64,000 nucleotides of DNA from an uncultured Eubacterium sp. (GTDB lineage Bacteria; Bacillota; Clostridia; Lachnospirales; Lachnospiraceae). Both the position numbers and the translations under genes were made by a program. Shown here one piece after another: positions 17,401 to 25,628 of the stretch. The stretch is taken from NCBI GenBank assembly GCA_945946665.1, contig CAMEWO010000007.1:16123-80122 (forward strand), written 5' to 3'. Each line of letters starts with the position of its first letter. The stretch's first letter is position 1. The notes beneath the pieces were generated by a model. It was not told where the DNA came from and searched no databases. It worked only from the letters and a program-made list of their open reading frames with translations.

Positions 17401-18367
17401 GTTCACGGAGTTCCCCTGTAATACTGTTTAAAAATGCTTCTTTAGAAGCAAGGGCTCCCTCTGCCTTCTTCTGGTTCCTGACAGCAAGAACATAGAGAAT
17501 TACCACGATGACAAACAATGCAATAGACAGAAATACAGTTACCATGAGCTGGATATAAGAATTCCTGTACAAGTCCCAGTCACTTTCACTGACAATTAAG
17601 TACCATCCATTCCCTGATTTGGTTGCAAACAGATTCTCGTACAGGAAATCTGCCCTAATCTTAACAGTAGCAACCTCATCACTTCTCTTGGAAAGAGACC
17701 ATATTCCTGCGTAATCAGGTAATACATTCACCAGCTTCTTTCCAATCAGGGACGAATCAGAGCAGCCCGCAATAATTCCCTCATCTGTAACAATTACAGC
17801 ATTACGGGAACCAGTCTCATACATCTGATTAATATGAGTCTGGATATTTTCCATTGTATAATCAACTCCAAGAACTGTATTGCCGTCTCCCAGCATTACA
17901 GACACTGTGTAACATATATCTCCGGTCATGGCATCCTGATAAGGAGGTGTGACATATGTTTTACCTCCATTCTTAATAGCTCCTTTATACCATACACGCT
18001 CTGTTGCAACAAAATCATCCGGCATATCAAAATCAGGAATAATAACAAGACCTGAACCTACAATAAACAGGTTAAATGCACCAGTCCTGCTCTTAAGAAG
18101 CTCATTCTTCTTACTGTATATAAAGGACTGAAGAGCATCTTTATCATCAAGGTACTCCCTTGCAGCAATAGCCAGTTCCATTGTAAGATTCTCGGCATCA
18201 TTAATCGTACTTTCCAATTCCCCACTGATTGTCTCAAGCTGATATATACCTGAATCCTTGGTCTGCTGCCTAGTCTGGCGGAAAACCATCCATGTATCCA
18301 TGAATGTTACTGCTAGAAGAAGTGATGCAACCAGAATAATCACTCCGGCATTCTTCCCATTTTTCAT
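14489..18367 (-). CDS. Hybrid sensor histidine kinase with two sensor modules and an internal dead kinase core
   Basis: A 1292-residue protein. Order: membrane helix (about 8-26), dCache-type sensor (about 40-265), helix (about 272-294), a DHp-like segment (about 305-380), helix (about 392-412), second dCache sensor (about 420-640), helix (about 650-675), active DHp with FLAQMSHEIRTPIN (His about 716), ATPase domain with NLLTNAVKYT and GTGLGMSI, receiver domain with VFLDHMMPKMDG (about 1018), an acidic linker with four EFAP motifs (about 1115-1160), and an Hpt domain with YVHALKSTSR (His about 1234). The first DHp-like segment reads FLNSITGELREPLGKIL, with Gly where the phospho-His belongs and no ATPase domain after it. 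The gene appears to be a fusion of two kinases, one of which decayed. It is upstream of the HD-GYP regulator in one operon. Confidence 0.9.
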   Translation of the reverse strand: MKNGKNAGVIILVASLLLAVTFMDTWMVFRQTRQQTKDSGIYQLETISGELESTINDAENLTMELAIAAREYLDDKDALQSFIYSKKNELLKSRTGAFNLFIVGSGLVIIPDFDMPDDFVATERVWYKGAIKNGGKTYVTPPYQDAMTGDICYTVSVMLGDGNTVLGVDYTMENIQTHINQMYETGSRNAVIVTDEGIIAGCSDSSLIGKKLVNVLPDYAGIWSLSKRSDEVATVKIRADFLYENLFATKSGNGWYLIVSESDWDLYRNSYIQLMVTVFLSIALFVIVVILYVLAVRNQKKAEGALASKEAFLNSITGELREPLGKILDSSSKENAENIEDYDAEMARIHSAGEKLSEMIGQIISYSSIVKTEKKNTPKTKSGKALGINKHFRTVILMFMVLVMIISLYTNISATLRWGNALMQSRAQNYEFQLSEWINTQKSILDMFVSTISTNPEMLDDYKGTVDYLNRITVQYPEISVTYMTNPELEHTVYMNNGWEPEPDWHVEERQWYIDTAGSETGWSISAPYYDEQTGGYCVTISERVYNAKTGEFLGIFGIDFFMDKLVEILGDSYSDSGYAFLVDTEGDIINHPYGHYQMSQDVKTNVNELPYGEAKVDGKSTSVFRDYDKSFKILIAARNDSSKFTVYVVSGIWTIFNRVVLYGLVCLVTFLACIILVYRLLTDLIRTQDEINRKVKDAADAAIAAGKAKSQFLAQMSHEIRTPINAVLGMNEMIIRESSDDNILEYAENIQSAGRTLLSIINSILDFSKIEDGKMEIIPVRYDISSLINNLVNSISERAKSKSLEFIVDVDQALPSVLYGDDVRITQVIMNLLTNAVKYTEEGKVTLSIKEGARDEDAVFIDVQVKDTGIGIKEEDMGKLFESFERLEEKRNRNIEGTGLGMSIVTKLLAMMESELHVESVYGKGSVFSFRLKQYIVDKQPIGDYVKRLEKSRNESDNEIHLYAPKARVLVVDDNDMNLKVAKNLMKLNGIVPDQAASGMDAIELIRNNTYDIVFLDHMMPKMDGIETLAMIKEDNLTREGMTIIALTANAVVGAKETYLNAGFDDYLSKPIEVDKLEEKLEKYLPEDIVTWKTKEKPETKPEETVGNKNHQSEEDILEFAPSEGDGIMEFAPSGGDDIIEFAPTGADGADDILEFAPEESDNSSQRVLSVDEKIGQIREMGISVDDGMTYCAGDKEFYVDMLKEYIDSYEEKSQQLNKLFRTKEWSQYQIYVHALKSTSRTIGANDLSELARSMEEASSKGDGEYIGKYHDKLMTDYKVITEGIAQALKQ
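14887..15025 (-). repeat. Fourfold EFAP-motif repeat inside the hybrid kinase linker
   Basis: Four copies of an acidic unit of about 11-14 residues encode D-I-[LMI]-EFAP (EDILEFAPS, GIMEFAPS, DIIEFAPT, DILEFAPE) between the receiver and Hpt domains. The DNA copies (rc GGAGCAAATTC / GGGGCAAATTC) are nearly identical at the motif and diverge between motifs. Confidence 0.85.
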
Positions 18368-18517
18368 CTTTTCGTATCTCCCTATTCATCTATATAAAAA
18401 GCCAACACTCTACCAAAAATAGACATAATTTTCTAATTATTATACCATGTAATATGGTTATTTTCAATGATTTCCCAGTTTTACCTGCTTAATAAAGCAA
18501 ACATTTTTCCGCGAAAA

Positions 18518-18556
18518 ATGTGCCGCCTATAACCGGAGGGTTATTAAGCGGCACAT
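18518..18556 (-). terminator. Terminator after the chemoreceptor tail gene
   Basis: ATGTGCCGC pairs with GCGGCACAT, with further partial pairing of TATAACC with GGTTATTA; on the minus strand five T follow the stem. Confidence 0.75.
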
Positions 18557-18604
18557 GTAGAAAACTACACACTATTCAATTAAATAGTAAATATCTGTGT
18601 TATT

Positions 18605-18985
18605 CTAAGATAATTTGAAAGCATTGACAGAATCCATAAGATCCCTTGCCCTGTTTTCCAGTTCAATAGTGGAATTATGAAGATTTCCAACCATTGTAAT
18701 CTGGTTCTTCAATGATTCATTAACCACTGATATAGAAGCTGCTGTCTGTTCAGATACAGCTGAAATACTCTCAATAGCAGACAATGTGTTGTTCCTGTGG
18801 CTTTCCATACTCTCGATTGTTCTTTCAAGGTATGCCAGTTCACTTATAAGACCTTCCAGATAATCATTCATGTTACCGAATACCTTAATTGTATCCTGAA
18901 CTGTTTCTGTCTGGTTTGAAACAATTTCTTCTGCCTCTGCCGCAACCTCAACTGTACTGTTAGCATTAAACTTAATCTCTTCCAT
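18605..18985 (-). pseudogene. Methyl-accepting chemotaxis protein, C-terminal signalling tail only
   Basis: A 126-residue helical protein that resembles the descending half of an MCP cytoplasmic hairpin, including SISAVSEQTAASISVVNES, which matches the C-terminal methylation helix region. The ligand-binding, membrane, HAMP and hairpin-tip segments are all absent. The frame is open upstream of the ATG only as far as a TGA near 19040, so no longer form exists here. AGAGG lies upstream of the ATG, so a short product may still be made. It is most likely a decayed receptor; a stand-alone helical partner is the alternative. Confidence 0.6.
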
Positions 18986-19161
18986 AACCTCTTTGAAGGT
19001 TTCTAACCCAAAGTGATATGTCTTCTGTAAATCTTTAATTCACATTGTATTTTTATTCATGAAAGAAGTATGATATCTTGCACAAAATTTACAATGTTTC
19101 AGACAATTTTTATTATAATTTACGAAAGTTTCGAAAAGTTAATATTATTTGCATTAGAAAA

Positions 19162-19188
19162 GCAGACAGCCTTTAAACTGCTGCCTGC
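19162..19188 (-). terminator. Terminator after the GT2 gene
   Basis: GCAGACAGC pairs with GCTGCCTGC around a nine-base loop; on the minus strand TTTTC follows. It ends the operon that begins with the CHASE2 cyclase. Confidence 0.65.
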
Positions 19189-19205
19189 TGTCTTTCCAAT
19201 ACAAT

Positions 19206-19907
19206 TTAATTCTTCTTAATTATGTACATTATATGCCTGAATCCATCAGTAATAGTCCGCAACTTGGATTTCCTTTCCCGCTCACACCTTCTTAATGTAA
19301 CCGGCACCTGAATTAATCTAAGATTATTCTTTGCTCCTTCGGCAATCATCTCCGTGGCAAATTCCATGCCATCCCTGTGAAATGTAAGCTGTTCTGCAGC
19401 CCTTCTGGTAAGTCCCCTTAAGCCACAGTGGAAATCATAGATATCCGTATGAAACCTCATCCTTCCACACCAGGAAAGAAACCGCACGCCCAACCTGTGT
19501 GACAGAGGCATGGCCCCCTGACCGATTCCACCGGAATACCTGTTTCCGATAACCATATCGCATATTCCTTCATCCAGCGGCTTATACAGTGCTTCCATAT
19601 ACAAGAAATCATAGGTTGTATCACAATCAGCGATTATGAGTACCCTTCCTCTGCTGGCAGCGATGCCTGTCCTTATTGCCCTGCCATATCCTTTCCCTGC
19701 TTCCGCAATGACCCTGGCACCATGTTCTGCAGCAATTCCAGCAGATTTATCCACAGAGCCGTTATCAACTACAATAACCTCACCCTGTATCTGGTATTTT
19801 CTCATATATTCCTGTGCTTCATCTACACACAGTCCCACTGTATTCTCCTCGTTAAGACATGGCATGATAACTGACAGTTCAAGGCTTTCCCTTTCTGTTA
19901 TATTCAC
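19206..19907 (-). CDS. Family 2 glycosyltransferase (dolichol/undecaprenyl-phosphate sugar synthase type)
   Basis: A 233-residue GT-A fold enzyme. LSVIMPCLNEENTVG at the N-terminus, VVDNGSVDKS and IADCDTTYDF (DXD-type metal site near residue 94) are typical of the DPM1-like branch of GT2. No C-terminal membrane helices are present, so it is a soluble or peripheral enzyme that probably transfers a sugar to a polyprenyl phosphate. It is the last gene of the operon that includes the FecR-like protein, the GAF-HD-GYP protein and the adenylate cyclase. A methionine start at 19907 is accepted; the first nine residues are weakly conserved in the family. Confidence 0.85.
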   Translation of the reverse strand: MNITERESLELSVIMPCLNEENTVGLCVDEAQEYMRKYQIQGEVIVVDNGSVDKSAGIAAEHGARVIAEAGKGYGRAIRTGIAASRGRVLIIADCDTTYDFLYMEALYKPLDEGICDMVIGNRYSGGIGQGAMPLSHRLGVRFLSWCGRMRFHTDIYDFHCGLRGLTRRAAEQLTFHRDGMEFATEMIAEGAKNNLRLIQVPVTLRRCERERKSKLRTITDGFRHIMYIIKKN

Positions 19908-19936
19908 AGAGCCCCCTCCAATCTGTTAATCTGAGA

Positions 19937-21313
19937 TTACCTCCATATCAGCGTAATATCTCCAGTAACCGAAGTGGTAAAGGTATATAGCGAATCTTCA
20001 ACAGGCTCAAATGCACCTGAGGAACCAGTAGTCGTATCTGATGAAGAGGTACCGGTAGAAGCAATATACCAGTTTCCAACTTGCGTAGGTTGTAATAATG
20101 GTTTGCTTGCAGTTCCTCCACTGGCAACAGTCTGTTTTGCAAAGGTATTACCATTATACATGAAAGTAACCGTATAGGAGGTTGTACTTGATCCTGTATC
20201 TTCTTCAGTCTCCTCCTCTGTGGTTTCCTCCTCTGTGGTAGCTGTTTCCGTTGTAGCTGCCTCAGTTGTAGCCGCCTGGGTTGTAGGAGCCTGTGTCGTA
20301 GCTGCCTCAGTTGTAGCTGCTTCCGTTGTTGCAGGTTCTGTTGTAGCTGGCTCTGTCTGGGCTTCTGTCACGTTCTCTGGAGCAGCTGTGGTCTCTTCCG
20401 GAATATTTCCGGTTGTCGCTGCCTGGATTGGTAAATCTGACTGATTCTGTAGTGATGACCTATATTTTTGTATGAATACATTTTTAGTATCATTGAAAAC
20501 ATCTTTAAGTCCATTCCTGTTCCAATCTATTGGAACTGTGTTCTGAAGTAAATCATCTCCAATATACATCTTTCTTCCTGTATTGCTGATTGATTTCAGG
20601 TTGCACAATGTCTGTGTTGGTATCTCCTTGAAATCAATAGGGGCACTCTCTAATAGCTTACCACCTACATTTTGCATTATGATTTCCGAGTGATTCTGAT
20701 CTCCACCAATTTCAGCCTTATGTCCTGCTTCCAGCGTTATTGTTTGTCCTTTTGCTTGTCCTTCAACTGGATCATTGCAAAATACGGTTAACGTTCCTTC
20801 TAGAAGACATATTTTACTATGATAGCTGTCAATTACCTGAACCCATCCTACAGTACCTCTGATTGCCATGGTTGCATTAGGTGTTCTGATTTCATAAGTA
20901 GAATTCTCATTCAGCTTTTTGTCAATCCTATGTAAAGATGCTCCCTCTGACATATAGATTACTGTCTTGGAATTCTCCGAATCTCCTTCTGACTGAAGAT
21001 ACATCTTAGTATTCTCTTCCACATACACGTATTTATCATCATCAAGCTTTAAATCCAGCTCACTGGCAGGTCCTACTGATACCTGATCCCCCGATTCCAG
21101 ATTCATATCTACATATGCTTCCATGGTATCATTAATAGCCTCACGGAATACACTTATAGAGCCTAATGTATCAAGTACTGTGATATTACGGAATGCATTC
21201 TTGCCTCCAATATTAAGAATGACTGCTGCAGCTATTCCACCGACAACAGCAACTGCTCCTGCTCCAATTGCGGCCACACCCCACTTGGGAATTACCTTAT
21301 TTCCTATCTTCAT
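19937..21313 (-). CDS. FecR-like membrane-anchored protein with Thr-rich stalk
   Basis: A 458-residue protein. A membrane helix at about residues 12-32 is followed by a FecR-type beta domain (about 40-210) with the diagnostic IRTPNATMAIRGTVGWV and later LLEGTLTVF and LEAGHKAEIGG. Residues about 308-372 form a Thr/Glu/Ala-rich repeat stalk (TTEAATT units), and the C-terminal 80 residues resemble an InlB/Listeria-Bacteroides repeat (YTVTFMYNGNTFAKQTVASG). The orientation implies an external FecR domain on a cell-surface stalk. In Gram-negatives FecR relays iron signals; such a role is not implied here. It lies 43 bases after the GAF-HD-GYP gene and 29 before the GT2 gene. Confidence 0.85.
   Translation of the reverse strand: MKIGNKVIPKWGVAAIGAGAVAVVGGIAAAVILNIGGKNAFRNITVLDTLGSISVFREAINDTMEAYVDMNLESGDQVSVGPASELDLKLDDDKYVYVEENTKMYLQSEGDSENSKTVIYMSEGASLHRIDKKLNENSTYEIRTPNATMAIRGTVGWVQVIDSYHSKICLLEGTLTVFCNDPVEGQAKGQTITLEAGHKAEIGGDQNHSEIIMQNVGGKLLESAPIDFKEIPTQTLCNLKSISNTGRKMYIGDDLLQNTVPIDWNRNGLKDVFNDTKNVFIQKYRSSLQNQSDLPIQAATTGNIPEETTAAPENVTEAQTEPATTEPATTEAATTEAATTQAPTTQAATTEAATTETATTEEETTEEETEEDTGSSTTSYTVTFMYNGNTFAKQTVASGGTASKPLLQPTQVGNWYIASTGTSSSDTTTGSSGAFEPVEDSLYTFTTSVTGDITLIWR
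20200..20385 (-). repeat. TTEAATT-type repeat region in the FecR-like gene
   Basis: Tandem degenerate repeats of about 12-15 bases encode Thr-Thr-Glu-Ala/Pro-Ala units. Such low-complexity tracts can change length by replication slippage, altering stalk length. Confidence 0.8.
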
Positions 21314-21356
21314 AGTATTCCACCTTTTCCTTTCACTATGTTCTTCCTACTAAACT

Positions 21357-22814
21357 TTAGTCCATTACACATTTTCTCATTGCGTTAACAATTCTTTCAT
21401 CCAGCTTTCCTTCCGAAACCATGGATTCCAGAATTGATATGGCTTTTTCCTTAGGCATAGGCTTTTTATATGGCCTGTCCTGACTGGTCAACGCATCATA
21501 TATATCCGCAACCGCAAGAATTCTAGATTCAGCCGCCAGCCGGTCTGCTGTCAGATGGTCCGGATACCCCGTTCCATTCAAAGTTTCATGGTGTTGTGCA
21601 GCCCATACAGGGCAATCCTTAAAATACTGGTTAAAATGTACTTTTTCCAGGATTTTTCTAGTCATAACCACATGATTTTCCATGACGGCACGCTCTTTAT
21701 CTGTAAGTGTACCTTTTCTAATCTTTAAGCACTCTGTTTCTTCTTCTGTAAGTAACGGAATCTTCTCCCCCTCAGGTGTTATACAGAAACCACATGCAAT
21801 CTGTTCAACCTTCTCATAATCCTCATCAGGCAAGAATCCTTTGGAATCAATTTCTTCAATAAAATGAATTGAATTCGAAAGGAAATCCTTCTCCTTCTCA
21901 TATTCCTCCTTGGTAATCTTTCCTTCCAGGAAGCGAATCCTTACATAACTCTGAAACAGCTTAAACCGCTCCTTTACAACTGAGGAATTGTCTCCAAGAC
22001 GGGTTGCCTTATTCATAACCTCCAGTGGAACAATCATTTTTCCAATATCATGAAGCAAAGCACCCATAATCAACTGTTCTTTTCTATGTTCATCAAAATA
22101 CTCCGGAAATTCTCCTGCTTCATACTCCCTGTTCAGCTCATCCATCAGGATTCCTGAATAATCTGCAACCTTTCTCGTATGGGTTGCATTATACGGTGTA
22201 CGCTCATCAATAGCAGTTGCCAGAGCCTCCGTAAAAGACCACATCTGTTCCTTTAATTCTTCTGTATAACGCATATTTGATATGGCAATAGCAGCCTGGG
22301 ATGCTAAAGACAAAATAATGAATTCATATTCTTTGTCAAATACAACAATTCTGTCTTCTCCATCTAAAGCATTTATTAACTGCATAACACCAATCACTTC
22401 ACCTTCATGATTAGCAAGAGGAATAACCAGTAATGATTGTGTATGATATCCTGTCATGGCATCGTACTTCTTCGGTCCAGAGAAATCAAATGTTTCACTG
22501 CTCCACACATCTTCTATGTTAATTACCTTCTGATGTATGGCGCTGTATGCACAGACATTTTCTTCCTTCAAAGGTACCGGAGGCAGGTCAATCTCTTCCC
22601 CATCCTCTCCCCGGCTCACACCCATGGACAGAGTTTTCATAACCTTAAACTTTAAGGCATTATCCTCTAAAACATACAATGTACCGGCATCACAATTGGT
22701 AACATTCATACTTTCTTCCAGAATCTTATTAAGTAACTTGTTCCGGTCCTTTTCCGTGGTTAATTCAATTCCGATTGATATTATTTTGCGAAAATGATTT
22801 TGTGTAAGATACAT
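21357..22814 (-). CDS. GAF-domain HD-GYP c-di-GMP phosphodiesterase
   Basis: A 485-residue soluble protein. The GAF sensor domain spans about 20-180 (with NCDAGTLYVLED and LLVIPLANHEGEVIGVMQLINA). The HD-GYP domain spans about 195-480, with GALLHDIGKMIVP (about 253-265) and HHETLNGTGYPDHL (about 410-423). About 110 residues, including the charged segment EEIDSKGFLPDEDYEK, are inserted between the HD and GYP halves compared with compact family members. It should degrade c-di-GMP in response to a small ligand bound by GAF. It sits between the isomerase and FecR-like genes in one operon. Confidence 0.92.
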   Translation of the reverse strand: MYLTQNHFRKIISIGIELTTEKDRNKLLNKILEESMNVTNCDAGTLYVLEDNALKFKVMKTLSMGVSRGEDGEEIDLPPVPLKEENVCAYSAIHQKVINIEDVWSSETFDFSGPKKYDAMTGYHTQSLLVIPLANHEGEVIGVMQLINALDGEDRIVVFDKEYEFIILSLASQAAIAISNMRYTEELKEQMWSFTEALATAIDERTPYNATHTRKVADYSGILMDELNREYEAGEFPEYFDEHRKEQLIMGALLHDIGKMIVPLEVMNKATRLGDNSSVVKERFKLFQSYVRIRFLEGKITKEEYEKEKDFLSNSIHFIEEIDSKGFLPDEDYEKVEQIACGFCITPEGEKIPLLTEEETECLKIRKGTLTDKERAVMENHVVMTRKILEKVHFNQYFKDCPVWAAQHHETLNGTGYPDHLTADRLAAESRILAVADIYDALTSQDRPYKKPMPKEKAISILESMVSEGKLDERIVNAMRKCVMD

Positions 22815-22826
22815 TCTTTTGTCCCC

Positions 22827-23621
22827 TTAATTAAACACATGGTTAAACAGTTCTATTGATTCCTCAAAGGATTCCAGGCTCTTAAGTTCTATAAGGATAC
22901 CTGGCGTCTCCTTCATAATTCCACCTTCCAGAAGGAGTTCTAATTCACGTCTAAATTCCTGCCAGTCAATTTTCCCCTTTCCAAGAGTCATATGTAAATC
23001 ATTAATCAAATCATTATCATTGATGTGCATATGCTTAATATAGGGAGCACATTTCCTTAGCCATTCAACCGGAGCTACGTGAGAGATTGCTGCATGGGCA
23101 TAATCAAGGCATATTCCAAAGTTAGTTACATCTTCAAGCTCCTTGGACAGCTTTAATATCAGCTCATAGTCAAAATCAAACATATTTTCCATATACACAC
23201 AGATATCAGGATATTCTGCGCATAATTTACTGAAAAACTCTGCATTTACTCTAATCCAGTTGGATACATATTTTTGTTCTTTAAATCCTGCAATCAGTCC
23301 AGTATGAAAAATAACCCCTTTTACTCCCAGGCGCTTTGCAATCTCCATAGACTGATGAATACGCTGTTTGGAGTATTCTGCAATACTTGGGTCCGTACTG
23401 TGGATAACCATATCAAGAAACACGCCATGCATTGTATCCATGCTGGTATCTCTGCCACAGGACAGATATTTATCAACCCTTTTATCAATTTCCTCCTGAT
23501 TCATATACACAGCAGGAAGAAAAAAATCGTTATACTCAAAATGTGCATTGTATTTTTCAGCCATAGCAGCTGATTCATCCAGACGATTGTATTCTGGAAT
23601 TACTGAAACCTCAATCTTCAA
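22827..23621 (-). CDS. TIM-barrel sugar phosphate isomerase/epimerase family protein
   Basis: A 264-residue protein of the AP-endonuclease-2/xylose-isomerase-like fold. Metal ligands are visible in VIFHTGLIAG, VYMENMFDFD, GICLDYAHA and IKHMHINDND, in the normal family order. The usual chemistry is sugar or inositol isomerisation, but some members are nucleases or have unknown substrates. It is 12 bases upstream of the GAF-HD-GYP gene, unusual company for a metabolic enzyme. The specific substrate cannot be inferred. Confidence 0.8.
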   Translation of the reverse strand: MKIEVSVIPEYNRLDESAAMAEKYNAHFEYNDFFLPAVYMNQEEIDKRVDKYLSCGRDTSMDTMHGVFLDMVIHSTDPSIAEYSKQRIHQSMEIAKRLGVKGVIFHTGLIAGFKEQKYVSNWIRVNAEFFSKLCAEYPDICVYMENMFDFDYELILKLSKELEDVTNFGICLDYAHAAISHVAPVEWLRKCAPYIKHMHINDNDLINDLHMTLGKGKIDWQEFRRELELLLEGGIMKETPGILIELKSLESFEESIELFNHVFN

Positions 23622-23694
23622 ACTTCCCCCACCTTACACTTATTAATTCTATATATTAATTATTCCTGTTAACTTAATACGTCAATCATCTATA

Positions 23695-25515
23695 TCAATT
23701 CTTCACATCCAGGGTCTTAGGCTTTCCTGCTACTCTCTTTACAGAATAAACCATAACACCCACTGTTTTACCCTTTAATGGAATCTCGCCTATTGGTTCA
23801 GCCTCTACCCTGTCTTTAACTGCCTGGTAAACTGCATCACTGATTAATATCTGGCCACGCTTGGCATTTGCTTCAAGTCTTGCAGCAGTATTAACGGTAT
23901 CACCAATTGCAGTATAGTCCATACGCACTTCACAGCCAATGTTACCAACGACTGCAGGACCACAGTTAACACCTACGCCAAAGCCTACTGTTTTGCCGAA
24001 ACGTTCCATCATCTCTGCTTCAATCTCATCTGCACCAGCCGCAATATCATAGGCTGCACATACTGCCTTGAATATGTAATCATCCAGGTCAAATGGTGCG
24101 TTGAACACAGCCATGGTGGCATCGCCTACGAATTTATCCAGTGTTCCATCATTATCAAATATTGCTTTGGTTGTAAGACTAAGATACCGGTTCAGAATCT
24201 CAACAACCTGTTCAGGCTCCAGACTCTCTGACATAGTAGTGAATCCACGGATATCAACAAATAATACAGCAATGTTACGGTTCTCTCCGCCAAGCTTAAT
24301 CTCCAGATTATTCTTCTTAGATAATTCCTCCACAATCTGTGGTGCCACATACTTCTTAAATGCATTAAGAGTACGCTTTCTGTTAATCTTCTCAACCAGA
24401 TACTGGGCAAAAACCTTATATATCAATACAACAGTACATACAATAGGCAGATAAACAAGTGGTATAGTCCAGCCACTGTTCCGAAGCAGCACTCCCGCTC
24501 CAATCTCTCCTGCAATAACTACAATCAGGCTTATAACACTGATTATAATATTCTTCCTGCGAATCCACAGATAGAAAAGAACTGCAATACATGCAAATAT
24601 CAGACCTGTAAGAACCGAACTGGCAGGCTGGGAAAACTTGCCTTCCATCAATGCCTCAATAATGTTGGCATGTACCTCAACACCATACATCTGGCTGCCT
24701 TTTTCAATGGCAACATTATATGAATCCATAAGTCCCGGTGCATAGGCACCAACTAAAACGATACAGTCTTTAAATACTCTTGGGTCGACATTCCCCTGTA
24801 ATACATCACTCATGGATATATCTTCGTAATCCTCAATATTACCTGAGAATGTAAACTCTGTCTGGTTTAATGAATCTAACCGTGGAGTCTCTACAGCCTT
24901 GCCATTCTTATTCTGGTAAGCCTTATATACTGCGTATGCCAAACTGTCCATTGTTCCATCAGGAGTGTCAACAAAGAGCTGTGTCTGACGTATGTATCCA
25001 TCCCTGTCCTGTACAGTATTGGCAAATGCATATGTACCAGCCTCTGCCAGTGCAGAATAAGGAATCTCAATCTGGTCTATGCTCCTGTTATTTACAAATG
25101 TAACTCCGTCGGTATAACGGTCAACGCTGGTTTTGTACACAATATTTGCAGCAAGGATTACATTACCTGCATCCTTGCATGCCTTGGCAAACCTGGCATC
25201 TCCCTGTGCATCTTTATCTCCGATGTACATAACATCGAATGCAAGAACAGATGGCTTGGTATCATCAGAGGAACAGAGCTTCTCAACAAGCTCTGCCGGC
25301 AGAGAACGGCTCCACTCTGTAGATGGACCATACACGCTCATGGTCTTCTCATCTATCTTAATTATCTTAATCTTCTTATTAATAGCAGTTGGTCTCTGAT
25401 ACACCACATCAGAAATCATATTGTTCAATGAATAAAAAGGCTGGAAAATACCCAGACAGGCAGTTATCAGAAATATAAGAATAACTGTTACAATCTCTTT
25501 TAGATTCTTCTTCAT
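23695..25515 (-). CDS. CHASE2-domain class III adenylate cyclase
   Basis: A 606-residue membrane protein. One N-terminal helix (about 8-26) leads to an extracellular CHASE2 sensor (about 30-295, with VLAFDVMYIGDKDAQGD). Three helices follow (about 300-375), then a class III cyclase domain (about 412-585). Metal-binding Asp residues are in LFVDIRGFT and KFVGDATMAVF, the adenine-selecting Lys precedes FVGDA, and MDYTAIGDTVNTAARLE supplies the second specificity residue and the Asn/Arg pair. All catalytic positions appear present, so cAMP synthesis is expected. It heads an operon with isomerase, HD-GYP, FecR-like and GT2 genes. cAMP signalling is uncommon in Clostridia. Confidence 0.92.
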   Translation of the reverse strand: MKKNLKEIVTVILIFLITACLGIFQPFYSLNNMISDVVYQRPTAINKKIKIIKIDEKTMSVYGPSTEWSRSLPAELVEKLCSSDDTKPSVLAFDVMYIGDKDAQGDARFAKACKDAGNVILAANIVYKTSVDRYTDGVTFVNNRSIDQIEIPYSALAEAGTYAFANTVQDRDGYIRQTQLFVDTPDGTMDSLAYAVYKAYQNKNGKAVETPRLDSLNQTEFTFSGNIEDYEDISMSDVLQGNVDPRVFKDCIVLVGAYAPGLMDSYNVAIEKGSQMYGVEVHANIIEALMEGKFSQPASSVLTGLIFACIAVLFYLWIRRKNIIISVISLIVVIAGEIGAGVLLRNSGWTIPLVYLPIVCTVVLIYKVFAQYLVEKINRKRTLNAFKKYVAPQIVEELSKKNNLEIKLGGENRNIAVLFVDIRGFTTMSESLEPEQVVEILNRYLSLTTKAIFDNDGTLDKFVGDATMAVFNAPFDLDDYIFKAVCAAYDIAAGADEIEAEMMERFGKTVGFGVGVNCGPAVVGNIGCEVRMDYTAIGDTVNTAARLEANAKRGQILISDAVYQAVKDRVEAEPIGEIPLKGKTVGVMVYSVKRVAGKPKTLDVKN

Positions 25516-25581
25516 CTACATATCCTCCATTACATTTGTAGTTGTAATTCGAAGCATAATATTCTTTAACTTATAACCACA

Positions 25582-25616
25582 ACAAGGAGCCGAAGTAATA
25601 TACTTCAGCTCCTTTG
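25582..25616 (-). terminator. Terminator after the secreted protein gene
   Basis: ACAAGGAGC-c-GAAGTA pairs with TACTTC-a-GCTCCTTTGT around a short loop. The T tract is weak. Confidence 0.65.
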
Positions 25617-25628
25617 TAAATTAAACTT

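Noticed and set aside
18368..18604. Possible riboswitch upstream or downstream of the hybrid kinase
   Set aside because: The spacer has a simple terminator hairpin only; no c-di-GMP riboswitch core was seen here or elsewhere in the signalling block.
20220..20444. Plus-strand Val/Ala repeat frame
   Set aside because: Antisense of the Thr-rich stalk repeats of the FecR-like gene; composition is forced by the repeat.
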